Positions 25,815-34,841 of a stretch of 64,000 bases of DNA are shown piece by piece; the first letter of the stretch is position 1, and each line of letters opens with the position of its first letter. A program made the translations under genes and the position numbers. This DNA comes from Simplicispira psychrophila DSM 11588. Its GTDB lineage: Bacteria > Pseudomonadota > Gammaproteobacteria > Burkholderiales > Burkholderiaceae_C. The notes beneath the pieces are model-generated. The model ran no database searches. It was given only the letters and a program-made list of their open reading frames with translations, and had not been told where the DNA came from. The stretch is from assembly GCF_000688255.1 (NCBI RefSeq), contig NZ_JHYS01000003.1:186001-250000 (forward strand), read 5' to 3'.

Positions 25815-27365
25815 TTAAAACTGGAAATACAAAAATTCACTTGGACGGGTCAGTGATAACAGTCCACCTGCAAAGACAAATGCCATGGTCAGCCCCCAGC
25901 GCCAATTGGCAGTCCAAGCCATTGCTGCGTTGTCATGGGCATCTTGGTCAAGGGCTGGTTTAAATTTTTGCATGATCTCCTGGCTGTTAGGCGCCAAAAA
26001 AATAATGGGTAAAAGCGCAATGATCCAAGTAAAGGTCATGGTGAATTCACGGCCGCCACCGGGGGTAAAAATAACTCCTTTTGTAGCAAGCCAGGGATAA
26101 ATAAATCCTAAATGCAATGCTATGCCATCTGGAATACTTATTCCATTCATGCCCAGCATGGCCCGCACTATGGCAATTGCCGCATCTAAAGTGGTAGCGC
26201 GAAAGAAGATCCAGGCTAATACAACAACGAAAAAAGTTAGCGCAATGCCAAAAAATTGCCCCACTAACGACGTGCGTGAGGTGTCAAATCCAAATTTTTG
26301 CTTTATTTTCTGCCAACCTTGGTGAATGGCTAGATAAAAACCATGCAGGCAGCCCCAAATGACAAAGGTCCATCCTGCGCCATGCCAAAGACCGCCAAGA
26401 AACATAGTAGCCATCAGATTGATATAGCGGCGACTTTCTCCTTTTTTGTTTCCGCCCATCGGAATATAAATGTAATCGCGTAGAAAGCGAGAAAGTGTGA
26501 TATGCCAGCGTCTCCAAAATTCTGAGATGTTAGCGGCTTTATAGGGTGAATTGAAGTTAATCGGCAAACGAACACCAATCATGTATGATAATCCAATGGC
26601 CATATCACAGTAACCTGAAAAATCAAAATAGAGCTGCAGTGTATAAGCCAGGGCACCGCCCCATCCTTGAAGAAATCCTATGGTGTCTCCTTGACTTGCA
26701 GCTAAAAAAACGGGCGACGCGTAGGGTGCTATGCCGTCTGCAAAAACAGTTTTTTTAAACAAACCAATTGCAAAAATAGTTAATCCAACTGTAAAATTAT
26801 TAATATTAAATTGATAGATAGATTTATTTTTAAATTGCGGCATCATTTCTTTGTGATGAAGCACCGGACCGGCAATCAAGTGTGGATAGTAGGTAACAAA
26901 TAAACTATAGTGAATAAAGTCAAATTCTTTGGCTTCACCACGCGCTGCATCTACCAGAAATGCAATTTGTGTAAATGTAAAAAAAGATATTCCAAGTGGC
27001 AATATGATGGTATCTATATAATAAGATGTGTGCAGAGTTTTATTTATATTCTCAACGAAGAAATTGGCATATTTAAAATAACTTAAAACAGCTAAATTGC
27101 AAAAAATTCCAAAAATAAGTAAAAATTTTCTTTTCTGAGATTTTATTTCGCTGTAATTGGCTATTGAGTAGCCAATAAAAAAATTAAATAAAATTGAGGC
27201 GGATAATAGTAGTACATAAATTGGATTCCACCAGGCATAAAAAATGACGGAAGCTGCGACTAGCCATATTTCACCAACTCTGTGATTTATCTTGCTTGCT
27301 AAGTAAAATATTACTAGCAGCAGGGGTAAAAAAATAAATATAAAATAGCCTGAATTGAAAAGCAT
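25815..27365 (-). CDS. MBOAT family O-acyltransferase (AlgI/DltB-like)
   Basis: A 516-residue multi-pass protein with about 11-13 hydrophobic helices. It is an AlgI-type MBOAT, which moves acetyl or acyl groups across the inner membrane for polysaccharide O-acetylation. Characteristic motifs are FRSPYKAANISEFWRRWHITLS-like text (here NSPYKAANISEFWRRWHIT), FLRDYIYIPMGG and GGLWHGAGWTFVIWGCLHG, which holds the putative catalytic histidine. It is clearly AT-rich against the backbone. Followed directly by the SGNH-like gene; no polysaccharide synthase genes are adjacent, so the substrate is unknown. Confidence 0.92.
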   Translation of the reverse strand: MLFNSGYFIFIFLPLLLVIFYLASKINHRVGEIWLVAASVIFYAWWNPIYVLLLSASILFNFFIGYSIANYSEIKSQKRKFLLIFGIFCNLAVLSYFKYANFFVENINKTLHTSYYIDTIILPLGISFFTFTQIAFLVDAARGEAKEFDFIHYSLFVTYYPHLIAGPVLHHKEMMPQFKNKSIYQFNINNFTVGLTIFAIGLFKKTVFADGIAPYASPVFLAASQGDTIGFLQGWGGALAYTLQLYFDFSGYCDMAIGLSYMIGVRLPINFNSPYKAANISEFWRRWHITLSRFLRDYIYIPMGGNKKGESRRYINLMATMFLGGLWHGAGWTFVIWGCLHGFYLAIHQGWQKIKQKFGFDTSRTSLVGQFFGIALTFFVVVLAWIFFRATTLDAAIAIVRAMLGMNGISIPDGIALHLGFIYPWLATKGVIFTPGGGREFTMTFTWIIALLPIIFLAPNSQEIMQKFKPALDQDAHDNAAMAWTANWRWGLTMAFVFAGGLLSLTRPSEFLYFQF

Positions 27366-28121
27366 TTTTTCTTATCAAAGTTGATGGATTGATAGCAAAC
27401 GCAGTAGATGGAGTGTCTGTTCTGCAAAATTTTTATTTTTATATCCAGTGGTGTCTGTAATTTGTAAAAGACCCATAGCTAAACGTAATTATTTTATTTT
27501 GTCAATATGAGTTTATTGTTACAAACATATTAATATGTAATGTATGGCTGTGGGATGGTAAATAATTGCCTGGACTCCAAGCGCTGTCCGCTGTTCAGGG
27601 CGCGTAAGGCCATAACAGGGTGAGGGATCAATTCCAAATATTTGGCACGTGGCTTCGCGTGGACATCCAACGGCCCCAGAGCGCGTGCACCGGGTGCAAG
27701 CCACGCTGAAGCCGGTGCAAGCAGTCGGCTTTGCTCCAGCCGCGCATACACAGCTGCTGGCGCTGGACAGCTTGTTGGCGGTAATGCGGGAATTTCTAGG
27801 CGTGTACAGCCATGAGTCAGGCGACTTGCGTATGGCGGTGAAATACCTGTCACAGACGGTGGCTGCGAGCTGCCGTAACGCACTGTTCAAACGTGAGAGG
27901 TCAGTGGATCAGTGAACGAATTTTTTATTCGTAGCTGTCCAAAAAACAGCAGCGCGCCCGCTGACTTGGAGCGGTGTTTATTTCTGAGCTGCTGAAAGGC
28001 CCCAATAGCTATTAAAAAATAATAGCTACAACCGCACGCCAGTATTGGGCTGTGGGCTTTTTTAATACTTTTTTTATCAGCGCTGGGCTGTAGTGCTCTA
28101 GTGATCAGCCCAGCGTGGCGC
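27366..28121. other. Long intergenic region with remnants
   Basis: 756 bases between the MBOAT gene and DUF3309 copy 2. The first 170 bases are AT-rich and probably hold the promoter of the acyltransferase genes. An open frame at 27649-27915 (88 residues, HTQLLALDSLLAVMREFLGVY) has no recognised family and may be a gene remnant. A degenerate copy of the inverted-pair repeat begins near 27897, and an interspersed element follows at 27999. Confidence 0.5.
27999..28066. repeat. Diverged interspersed palindromic element
   Basis: AATAGCTATTAAAAAATAAT, AGCTACAACCGCACG and the following TTGGGCTGTGGGCTTTTTTA resemble a longer, diverged form of the element, with T-rich flanks that might terminate transcription. 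Confidence 0.45.
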
Positions 28122-28280
28122 CTAGATTCGCCCCATCAGTAGCAAGACGACCAGGATCAGCACCACCAGGCCGACGCCACCGCTCGGCCCGTAGCCCCAG
28201 GAACGGCTATATCCCCAGCTGGGCAGGGCACCCACCAGAATCAGGATCAGGACGATCAAAAGAATCAAGGACAGTGACAT
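28122..28280 (-). CDS. DUF3309 family small membrane protein, copy 2
   Basis: A 52-residue protein reading MSLSLILLIVLILILVGALP and ending VVLLLMGRI, with a SWGYGPSGG hinge. It has the DUF3309 layout of two hydrophobic stretches around a Gly/Trp hinge. An AGGAGA ribosome site precedes the ATG. Paralogue of 24084-24242: same length, only a handful of differences. Such genes are often stress-linked, but the function is unknown. Confidence 0.87.
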   Translation of the reverse strand: MSLSLILLIVLILILVGALPSWGYSRSWGYGPSGGVGLVVLILVVLLLMGRI

Positions 28281-28405
28281 GGCAGTTTCTCCTGGGGTGA
28301 TGGAGAGATTGTTGGGCGCTGTCCGGCTAGTTTGCGACAGGGGGTAGCCGCTGAACGTGTCAGCGTTTGCTGATGCCCAGGGTCGGACAGGGCGCCGCGC
28401 ACGCC
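28281..28405. repeat. Upstream region of DUF3309 copy 2 (duplicate of 24243-24372)
   Basis: Carries the same ordered blocks as the first copy: GAGATTGTTG, GTGTCAGCGTTTGCTGATGC and GTCGGACAGGGCGCCG. The rest of the gap up to 28660 shows no gene, apart from the ribosome site CAGGAG for the DUF2789 gene. Confidence 0.75.
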
Positions 28406-28660
28406 CTGCCATGTGCAAATGTGTGTGCCGGTGCCAGCGGCGCCCGAAAATGGCAAAACACTGATTGTCCTGCAGTCATGGCCGACCGGGTCTGGTTGGG
28501 TGATTGCGTCAGTGTGACGCGAGAGCGTTATTTTTGAGTTTGTCATCCTTCTTCGCTTGTTGGCACGCAACAGGCGAGTTGCAGGGAATTCCTGCGGATA
28601 CTGGGAGGTAATATTTTGCTTACATCACTTTCCCCCTTTGCAACTCAGGAGTTCTACACC

Positions 28661-28912
28661 ATGGACAGCAGCATTCACCATTTTTCAGAATTGTTTGCGC
28701 AGTTGGGCTTGCCCACGGACGATACGGCGATTGAGGCTTTTTTGCGCCAGCATTCCCCTTTGGCGGGAGATATCGAACTGGCAAATGCGCCTTTCTGGAC
28801 ATCGGCGCAGGCGGCTTTTCTGCGTGAGGAGTGGCGTGAGGATGCCGACTGGGCCGAGTTGGTGGATCAATTCAACTTGGCGTTGCGTGCGCCGGTCAAG
28901 AGTGGATCGTGA
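28661..28912 (+). CDS. DUF2789 family protein
   Basis: An 83-residue soluble protein starting MDSSIHHFSELFAQLGLPTD, with HSPLAGDIELANAPFWTSAQ and REEWREDADWAELVDQFN. This is the DUF2789 layout, with the mid-protein PLAGDIELANAPFW segment. ATG 28661 has CAGGAG ten bases upstream; a longer upstream frame is less likely. The family has no known function. No operon partner is obvious. Confidence 0.85.
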   Translation: MDSSIHHFSELFAQLGLPTDDTAIEAFLRQHSPLAGDIELANAPFWTSAQAAFLREEWREDADWAELVDQFNLALRAPVKSGS

Positions 28913-29079
28913 TCTTGAATCCAGGCTCTGCGGCGGTGCTGTTTTCTGGCACTCCATAAAAAACCGGGATGCCTCACAAAACATCCTCGTCCAAGCCGGC
29001 GCGCGGGAACATGCTTTGTGTGAACTGTGCCGGATTGCGCGGGGCCGTGGCAGATGGTGCAGCGCTGGAAAAATATTTT

Positions 29080-30267
29080 TCACCCGGCGTCATGGGAGGC
29101 GGTGGACTGAAATGAGACACGACCCATGCAGACCGACAACATCCAGCCCATGGCCAGCGCGACCAGCACTGACGTGATCTCGGCGGTGCGCGTGGGCAGA
29201 TAGCGCTGCGTCCACTCGCAGGCGAACGCGAGCAGTGCCGTGGAAAATGTCATGCCGGGCAGCCCGGCGCCGTGGCGCACCGTCGTGCTCCAGAGGATGG
29301 TGCCAAAGCACAGACCTTCAAATGCCCGTGCCGTGATCGCCGCCTGCACCGAGGTCTTCAGCGCCGACGCAAACGGCATCCAGTCCATGGCAGTTGGCGG
29401 GTTGCGCCATTGCCAGGGCCAGAGGGCATCTAGCACATAGGTGAACAAGGCCAGTCCAGCCATAGCCGTCCAGCGTTGCCCGGCTGGCCAAGTGTCGATC
29501 CAGCGCCACAGCAGAAAGCCGCCGACGATGCCGGCCACCACCGCCATGCCGGGCGATTGGCCCACGATGACGAACTTGCCCGCCAGCACGGCCAAAGCCA
29601 CCAGCAGGGCCAGCGGGCGTGCATACAGTGCGAGTTGGGCAGTGCGCGCCAAGTGCGTGACGGCCGACAGGCCGATCACCGCCATGCCCAGGTGCAGCAG
29701 CATGCGCCGCGGTTGCCACGGATTCTGTTGCCACAGCGATTTGACGTTGTGTGCAACCGAAGAAACATCGAGCGTCGGAATCAGCGGATACAGCTCTGCC
29801 ACTAGCCACAGTGCCAGCAGCACCAGGGCGAACCGATCTGCCTCGGCCCATTGTGGGTGCCGGTGCAGCAGCCGCGCCACGCGCCAGCCCGAGGCCAGGC
29901 CAGCGGCCCAGCCCAGCGTGTAACCGGCCAGGTTGAAGAGCACATCCGAGAGCGCCGGGGTGCGCGGCAGGTATTTCTGCAGCCACTGCAGGGTGCTGGC
30001 CAGCACCAGCGCCAGCACAAACCAAGTGGCGAAATGGCGGCCCTTGTGCGTATTCCCTTGGGCGGACCAGCCTAGCAAAGCGCCCAGCGGCAGGAACAGG
30101 ATGACGTTCTCGATCAGGTCCATCAGGCCGATGGGACCGCACCAGATGAAGTCTTGCGGCGCCGAGAAGTTCCAGGTGAGCGGGTACAGCGAGCCATACA
30201 CGATCAGTAGGCACAACAGGCCCAAGGCGACCCGGAAGCTTTTGGAACTGGCGTGGAGCGATGTCAT
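29080..30267 (-). CDS. VanZ-like family membrane protein
   Basis: A 395-residue membrane protein with about nine or ten hydrophobic segments. The N-terminal third matches VanZ: IVYGSLYPLTWNFS, DLIENVILFLPLGALLGW, TLQWLQKYLPRTPALSDVLFNLAGYTLG. VanZ confers low-level teicoplanin resistance in enterococci, but most VanZ-like proteins of proteobacteria are uncharacterised. The C-terminal part repeats a similar pattern (FACEWTQRYLPTRTAEITSVL), suggesting a duplicated VanZ core. It is isolated between DUF2789 and the efflux operon. Confidence 0.85.
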   Translation of the reverse strand: MTSLHASSKSFRVALGLLCLLIVYGSLYPLTWNFSAPQDFIWCGPIGLMDLIENVILFLPLGALLGWSAQGNTHKGRHFATWFVLALVLASTLQWLQKYLPRTPALSDVLFNLAGYTLGWAAGLASGWRVARLLHRHPQWAEADRFALVLLALWLVAELYPLIPTLDVSSVAHNVKSLWQQNPWQPRRMLLHLGMAVIGLSAVTHLARTAQLALYARPLALLVALAVLAGKFVIVGQSPGMAVVAGIVGGFLLWRWIDTWPAGQRWTAMAGLALFTYVLDALWPWQWRNPPTAMDWMPFASALKTSVQAAITARAFEGLCFGTILWSTTVRHGAGLPGMTFSTALLAFACEWTQRYLPTRTAEITSVLVALAMGWMLSVCMGRVSFQSTASHDAG

Positions 30268-30356
30268 GCGTGCCTCTGATGCCTGAATCAGATATCACAC
30301 CACATTTGTTTGCCAAGCTATAGCTCAGCGCTTTCCGGCGGGTTTTTACTATAAAT

Positions 30357-30401
30357 AAAAGAGCTGTGAGCGCTTGGTACACAAGCGCTGGCAGCTCTTT
30401 T
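30357..30401. terminator. Long hairpin, terminator of the efflux operon
   Basis: AAAAGAGCTG-TGAGCGCTTG and CAAGCGCTGG-CAGCTCTTTT form an 18-bp interrupted stem, A-rich on one side and T-rich on the other. It lies 37 bases past the emrB stop and can act on both strands. Confidence 0.8.
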
Positions 30402-30437
30402 GGCTTCAAATGTCTCGGGTGTGAAAGCGTCAAGCCA

Positions 30438-32012
30438 TCAATGTGCGCCGCTGGCTTCGGCGGCTGCGCCGGCACCCGCGTTGGCCGGGCGCTGGGTGAA
30501 CCAGATCAGGCCGATCAACGCCAGAAACAGGTAAGCCGAGCCGAGGAAAATATCGTCCACAGCGCGTGTGTAGGCCTGCTGGTCGATCAGGCGGTTGACC
30601 TGTGCCAGTGCCTGCTCCATCGACAAGCCACTGTTGGTCAGGCCGTTCAGCGTTTGGGCAAATACGCCCTGGCCTTGCACCATCCCTTCCGTCAGGTGGG
30701 CGTGGTGCAGGGCGGCGCGGCTCTCCCACAGGGTGGTGGAAATGGACACGCCCATGGCTCCGGCTGTGATGCGGGTGAAGTTGCTCAGGCCCGCGGCGGC
30801 CGGGATGTGTTCGGGTGACAGGCCCGACAGGGTGATGGTGGTCAGCGGAATGAAGAAAAACGCCATCGCCGCGCCCTGGATCACCGTGGGGATGAGCACC
30901 GAGACAAAGTCGGTCTCGGTGGTGAACTGCGCGCGCATCCACAGCACCAGCGCAAACACGATGAAGGCGCCGGTTGCCATGCGGCGTGGGTCCCAGCTGC
31001 CGACTTTGCGGCCAACGATGGGTGTCAGCAAAATCGCAAACAGCCCTACCGGCGCCAGCGCCATGCCGGCGGAAGTGGCGGTGTAGCCCATCCACTGTTG
31101 TAGCCACAGCGGCAACAGCACCACGTTGCCAAAAAACAGCGCGTAGGCAATCGACAGCGACAACGCGCCAAAGGCGAAGTTGCGCCTCTTGAATAGGCGT
31201 AAATCGACCACTGGGTGCTTGTCGGTCAGCTCCCAGACGATAAATACCGCCAGCGCGACGACCGCCACCACCGCCAGGGCGATGATTTCTGGCGAAGAAA
31301 ACCAATCCAGCTCCTTGCCCTTGTCCAGCATCAGTTGCAGCGCACCGACCCACAGCACCAGCAGCGTCAGGCCGATGGTGTCGATGGGCAGCTTGCGCGT
31401 CGGTGTTTCGCGTTTTTGATAGATGGCCCAGGTGAAGCCGGCCGCCAGCAGGCCGATAGGCACGTTGATGTAAAAAATCCATGGCCAGGAGATGTTGTCG
31501 GTGATCCAACCGCCCAGCAGCGGCCCGACGACCGGCGCCACCAGTGTGGTCACGCCCCACAGCGCCAGCGCGGTGCCAGCCAGTGCGCGCGGAAAGCTCG
31601 ACAGCAGCAGGGTTTGCGACAATGGAATCATCGGCCCCGCCACCAAGCCTTGCAACACGCGAAAGAACACCAGCATTTCCAGCGATGAGGCAAAGCCGCA
31701 CAGCCACGACGTGAGGACGAACAACAGCACGCTCATGCTGAACAGGCGCACCGCGCCAAAGCGCTGCGTCAGCCAGCCGGTCAGCGGCACTGAGATGGCG
31801 TTGGCGACGCCAAAGCTGGTAATCACCCACGTCCCTTGGCCGGGGCTGACGCCCAGGTCGCCGGCAATGGCGGGAATGGACACGTTGGCAATCGACGAAT
31901 CGAGCACGTTCATAAATGTCGCCAACGACAGCGCCAGCGTACCCAGCAGCAGCGTGCTGCCGCTGAGGGGCTCGGGCGGAATGTAGGCGGCGGGAGCAGC
32001 GGGGGCAGTCAT
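30438..32012 (-). CDS. emrB: DHA2 family MFS multidrug efflux transporter (EmrB-like)
   Basis: A 524-residue inner-membrane proton-drug antiporter with about 14 helices, the DHA2 layout. Motifs include LDSSIANVSIPAIAGDLG (helix 1 region), WLTQRFGAVRLF (motif A-like) and LVAPVVGPLLGGWI (motif C of drug exporters). It starts ten bases after the adaptor gene stop, so the two are cotranscribed. With the periplasmic adaptor and the outer-membrane channel it forms a tripartite pump that exports drugs from the cell. Confidence 0.94.
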   Translation of the reverse strand: MTAPAAPAAYIPPEPLSGSTLLLGTLALSLATFMNVLDSSIANVSIPAIAGDLGVSPGQGTWVITSFGVANAISVPLTGWLTQRFGAVRLFSMSVLLFVLTSWLCGFASSLEMLVFFRVLQGLVAGPMIPLSQTLLLSSFPRALAGTALALWGVTTLVAPVVGPLLGGWITDNISWPWIFYINVPIGLLAAGFTWAIYQKRETPTRKLPIDTIGLTLLVLWVGALQLMLDKGKELDWFSSPEIIALAVVAVVALAVFIVWELTDKHPVVDLRLFKRRNFAFGALSLSIAYALFFGNVVLLPLWLQQWMGYTATSAGMALAPVGLFAILLTPIVGRKVGSWDPRRMATGAFIVFALVLWMRAQFTTETDFVSVLIPTVIQGAAMAFFFIPLTTITLSGLSPEHIPAAAGLSNFTRITAGAMGVSISTTLWESRAALHHAHLTEGMVQGQGVFAQTLNGLTNSGLSMEQALAQVNRLIDQQAYTRAVDDIFLGSAYLFLALIGLIWFTQRPANAGAGAAAEASGAH

Positions 32013-32022
32013 GTGGGAGCGT

Positions 32023-33237
32023 TCAATGGCTCAACGCCTTGTTGCGCCCCAGGTTGGCGGCGATGATGGTTTGCACCTGCGCATCGGCGGCGTGCAGTTG
32101 CGCGTCAAACACCTCGGTGGCCTGGGGCGGCGTGGTGCTGGGGGTATCGGACAACATCTTGCCGTCCTGCTGGCGGATGTCCACCGACACGTCCATCGAC
32201 AGGCCCACGCGCAGCGGGTGCTCGGCCACTTCCTTGGGGTCGAGCGCGATGCGCACCGGCACACGCTGCACCACCTTGATCCAGTTGCCGGTGGCGTTTT
32301 GCGCCGGCAGCAGCGCAAAGGCTGCGCCCGTACCAGCGCCCAGACCGGTCACGGTGCCGTGGAACAGCACCTGGCTGCCATAGACATCGGCCTGGAGGGT
32401 GGCGCTTTGGCCGATGCGCAGGTTTTGCAGCTGGCTTTCCTTGAAATTGGCATCGACCCACAGATCGCTGAGCGCTACCACCGTCATCAGCGGTGCGCCG
32501 GCGGCTACGCGCTGGCCCAGTTGCACGCCGCGCTTGGCGATGGTTCCGGAGATGGGGGCCTTGAGCTGCGTGCGCTCCAGTGCCAGCCAAGCTTCGCGCA
32601 CGCGGGCGGCGGCGCGCTGCACATTGGGGTGGTCTTCGGGGCTGGTGCCTTCGGTCTGCGTCTGGCTGGCGACCAGCTGCTCCTGGGTGGCCAGTACGGC
32701 CGATTGGGCGGCGGTCACGGCGCTTTTGGCGGCGGTCAGCTGCGCCGTGGCGTGCTGGAATTCTTCCTTGCCGACGGCGCCGGTGGCCAGCAGCGGGCTG
32801 CGCCGGTTGACGTCTTCTTGGGTGCGGGTGGCTTCGGCCTGGGCGCGTGCCAAGTCAGCTTGGCGCAGGCTGACCTGGGCTTTGAGCGGGGCGTTGTTGG
32901 CAAACAGCGTGCGCACTTCGCGCACCGTCTGGGCCAGTTGTGCATGGGCTTGTTCCAGCGCCACGCGGGCATCGGCCGAGTCCAGCGTGACCAGCATCTG
33001 ACCAGCGCGCACGAAGTCAGTGTCGTTGACGCCGATTGCCACCACGGTGCCACCTATCTGTGGCGTGATCTGCACCACATTGCCGCTGGCGTAGGCGTTG
33101 TCGGTCGTTTCAAAGTGGCGAGTGTTCATCCAGTGCCAGCCACCCCAGGCCAGGCCGCCCAGGACGACGAGGGCTGCTATCACGGTCAGGCCGCGCCGGC
33201 GTGCGGTGTTGTGTTCGTGTGAGTTCAGTTCGCTCAT
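32023..33237 (-). CDS. emrA: HlyD/EmrA family periplasmic adaptor of the efflux pump
   Basis: A 404-residue membrane-fusion protein that joins EmrB to the outer-membrane channel. ATG 33237 (MSELNSHEHNTARRRGL) with GAGAG upstream is preferred over an upstream extension. One N-terminal transmembrane helix (about 19-37, VIAALVVLGGLAWGGWHW) is followed by a lipoyl-like barrel (VVQITPQIGGTVVAIGVND), a coiled-coil hairpin and the ISGTIAKRGVQLGQRV barrel segment. Confidence 0.93.
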   Translation of the reverse strand: MSELNSHEHNTARRRGLTVIAALVVLGGLAWGGWHWMNTRHFETTDNAYASGNVVQITPQIGGTVVAIGVNDTDFVRAGQMLVTLDSADARVALEQAHAQLAQTVREVRTLFANNAPLKAQVSLRQADLARAQAEATRTQEDVNRRSPLLATGAVGKEEFQHATAQLTAAKSAVTAAQSAVLATQEQLVASQTQTEGTSPEDHPNVQRAAARVREAWLALERTQLKAPISGTIAKRGVQLGQRVAAGAPLMTVVALSDLWVDANFKESQLQNLRIGQSATLQADVYGSQVLFHGTVTGLGAGTGAAFALLPAQNATGNWIKVVQRVPVRIALDPKEVAEHPLRVGLSMDVSVDIRQQDGKMLSDTPSTTPPQATEVFDAQLHAADAQVQTIIAANLGRNKALSH

Positions 33238-33295
33238 GAAAAAATCTCTCGGTTTATGTATTCGGTGCTGTCTGTGGCTATGGCTGTAGCCGGCG

Positions 33296-34765
33296 TCAGC
33301 GCGCTGGCGTGGACGCGAGCTTGGGCTCGGTGTCATTGCTCCAGCCGCCGCCCAGCGCCTGCATCAGCAACACGTGGGTGTCGAGCTGGCGGGCGTGCAG
33401 GTCCACGCCCAGGCGGCGCTGGGCCAGCAGGGGGCTTTCCGTGTTCAACACCACCAAATAGTTGCCTAGCCCCGCGCGAAAGCGCTGCAAGGCAAAGTCG
33501 TAGGCGGTTTCGGCCTTGGCGGCGGCCTGTGCCTGCAGCGCTTGCTGGCGGGTGAGCGACTGCACTGATCCGATGGCGTCGCCAGCCTCTTTGACAGCTG
33601 TCAGCACGGCGCCGTTGTATTGCGCAATGGCGGTATCGAGTTCGGCTTGGCGCGCACCCAGCTGGGCGCGCAGGCGGGTGCCGTCAAACAGCGGTAGGGT
33701 CAGCGCCGGAGCCACGCCCATCTGGCGTGAACCGGCACTGAACAGGTGGTTCAGCCCCAGTGCGTTCAGGCCGACAAAGGCGCTCAGGTTGATGTCTGGA
33801 TAGAACGCGGTGCGCGCTACCGCCACGTCTTGTGCAGCGGCTTCGACGCGCCAGCGTGCAGCCACTACGTCAGCGCGGCGGCCCAGCAGGTCGGCGCCCA
33901 GCACTTCGGGCAGGGTGCCCAGCGCCAGTTGTTCCAGTCGGGGCGACAGCTCTGTCTGCGCATTCGGCGCTTGACCGCACAGTGCCGCCACTTGGCGACG
34001 CACCAGCATGATCTGCTCGTCTAGCGCCTCGATCTGTACGCGCACATCGGGCAGGGCGGCTTGGGCCTGGGTCAGTTCGACTTGGCTGTCCAATCCGGCC
34101 TGGGTGCGCTCCTGCGTGAGTTGGAGCAGGGCATTGCGCTGTGCCAGATTGCGTTCGGCCACGGTGCGCTGCGCCAGCAGGCGCGCCAGCGCCACGTAGC
34201 TGCGGCTGACCTGGGTGGCCAGTGCGCTGGCAGCGGCGGCACTATCTGCTTGCGCGGCGCGCGCTTGGCCCAGGGCGGCTTGCAGTTCGGCGCTGTGCCG
34301 GCCAAAAAAATCGGGCGACCAGCGCAGGCCGGCCTGCAGGTTGGCACTGTTCCAGGTATTGCCGGCAACGGGCGGCGGAAACAGGCCATTGGCGCTGTAG
34401 CGCTGGCGCGAGGCGTCGGCCTGCAGTGTGGCGTGTGGCTGGCTGGCGGTGCGGGTGGCATCGGCCAGTGCCAGTGCGCGTGCTAGGCGGGCCTGGGCCA
34501 TGTCTAGACTGGGATTGCCTTGCAAGGCCTGCGCGATGAGTGTGTTGAGTTGGGGGTCGCCCAGCGCCGTCCACCACTGCGCGCCGAGGGGCTCCGATGT
34601 GGCCTGGACCAAGCCCAGCGCAGCCGCTGGGGTGGCCGCCAGGGGCGTATGGGTCGGGCCGGGCGAGGCGCAACCGGCTGCCAGTAGACAGGCAATGGTC
34701 AGCGCGCACAGTGCGGCGGGCCGGCGCAGCGCCAGGGCCCGGGTGCGAACGGAGGTCAGAGGCAT
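33296..34765 (-). CDS. Outer-membrane efflux channel, NodT family lipoprotein
   Basis: A 489-residue TolC-type channel of the RND/EmrAB-associated NodT (OprM-like) family. ATG 34765 (MPLTSVRTRALALRRPAAL) gives a lipoprotein signal with lipobox LLAAGCAS; an upstream extension of 56 residues is implausible. The rest carries the two OEP repeats (ADVVAARWRVEAAAQDVAVA, SPDFFGRHSAELQAALG). It lies between marR and emrA and completes the pump. Confidence 0.92.
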   Translation of the reverse strand: MPLTSVRTRALALRRPAALCALTIACLLAAGCASPGPTHTPLAATPAAALGLVQATSEPLGAQWWTALGDPQLNTLIAQALQGNPSLDMAQARLARALALADATRTASQPHATLQADASRQRYSANGLFPPPVAGNTWNSANLQAGLRWSPDFFGRHSAELQAALGQARAAQADSAAAASALATQVSRSYVALARLLAQRTVAERNLAQRNALLQLTQERTQAGLDSQVELTQAQAALPDVRVQIEALDEQIMLVRRQVAALCGQAPNAQTELSPRLEQLALGTLPEVLGADLLGRRADVVAARWRVEAAAQDVAVARTAFYPDINLSAFVGLNALGLNHLFSAGSRQMGVAPALTLPLFDGTRLRAQLGARQAELDTAIAQYNGAVLTAVKEAGDAIGSVQSLTRQQALQAQAAAKAETAYDFALQRFRAGLGNYLVVLNTESPLLAQRRLGVDLHARQLDTHVLLMQALGGGWSNDTEPKLASTPAR

Positions 34766-34841
34766 AAAAAACCTGGAAGAAAAAGCGGGGAAAGTGAAAG
34801 AGCGGAAAGGCGGAAAGGCGAAAGGCAGGCGGCGCCAGATG

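Noticed and set aside
27649-27915. 88-codon open frame in the long gap before DUF3309 copy 2
   Set aside because: It has no recognised domain and no good ribosome site, and ends in a degenerate repeat. I describe it only as a possible remnant.
28913-29079. Possible small Cys-containing peptide near 29010 (MLCVNCAGLRG)
   Set aside because: Too short, no ribosome site, and the frame overlaps the 3' end of the VanZ-like gene.
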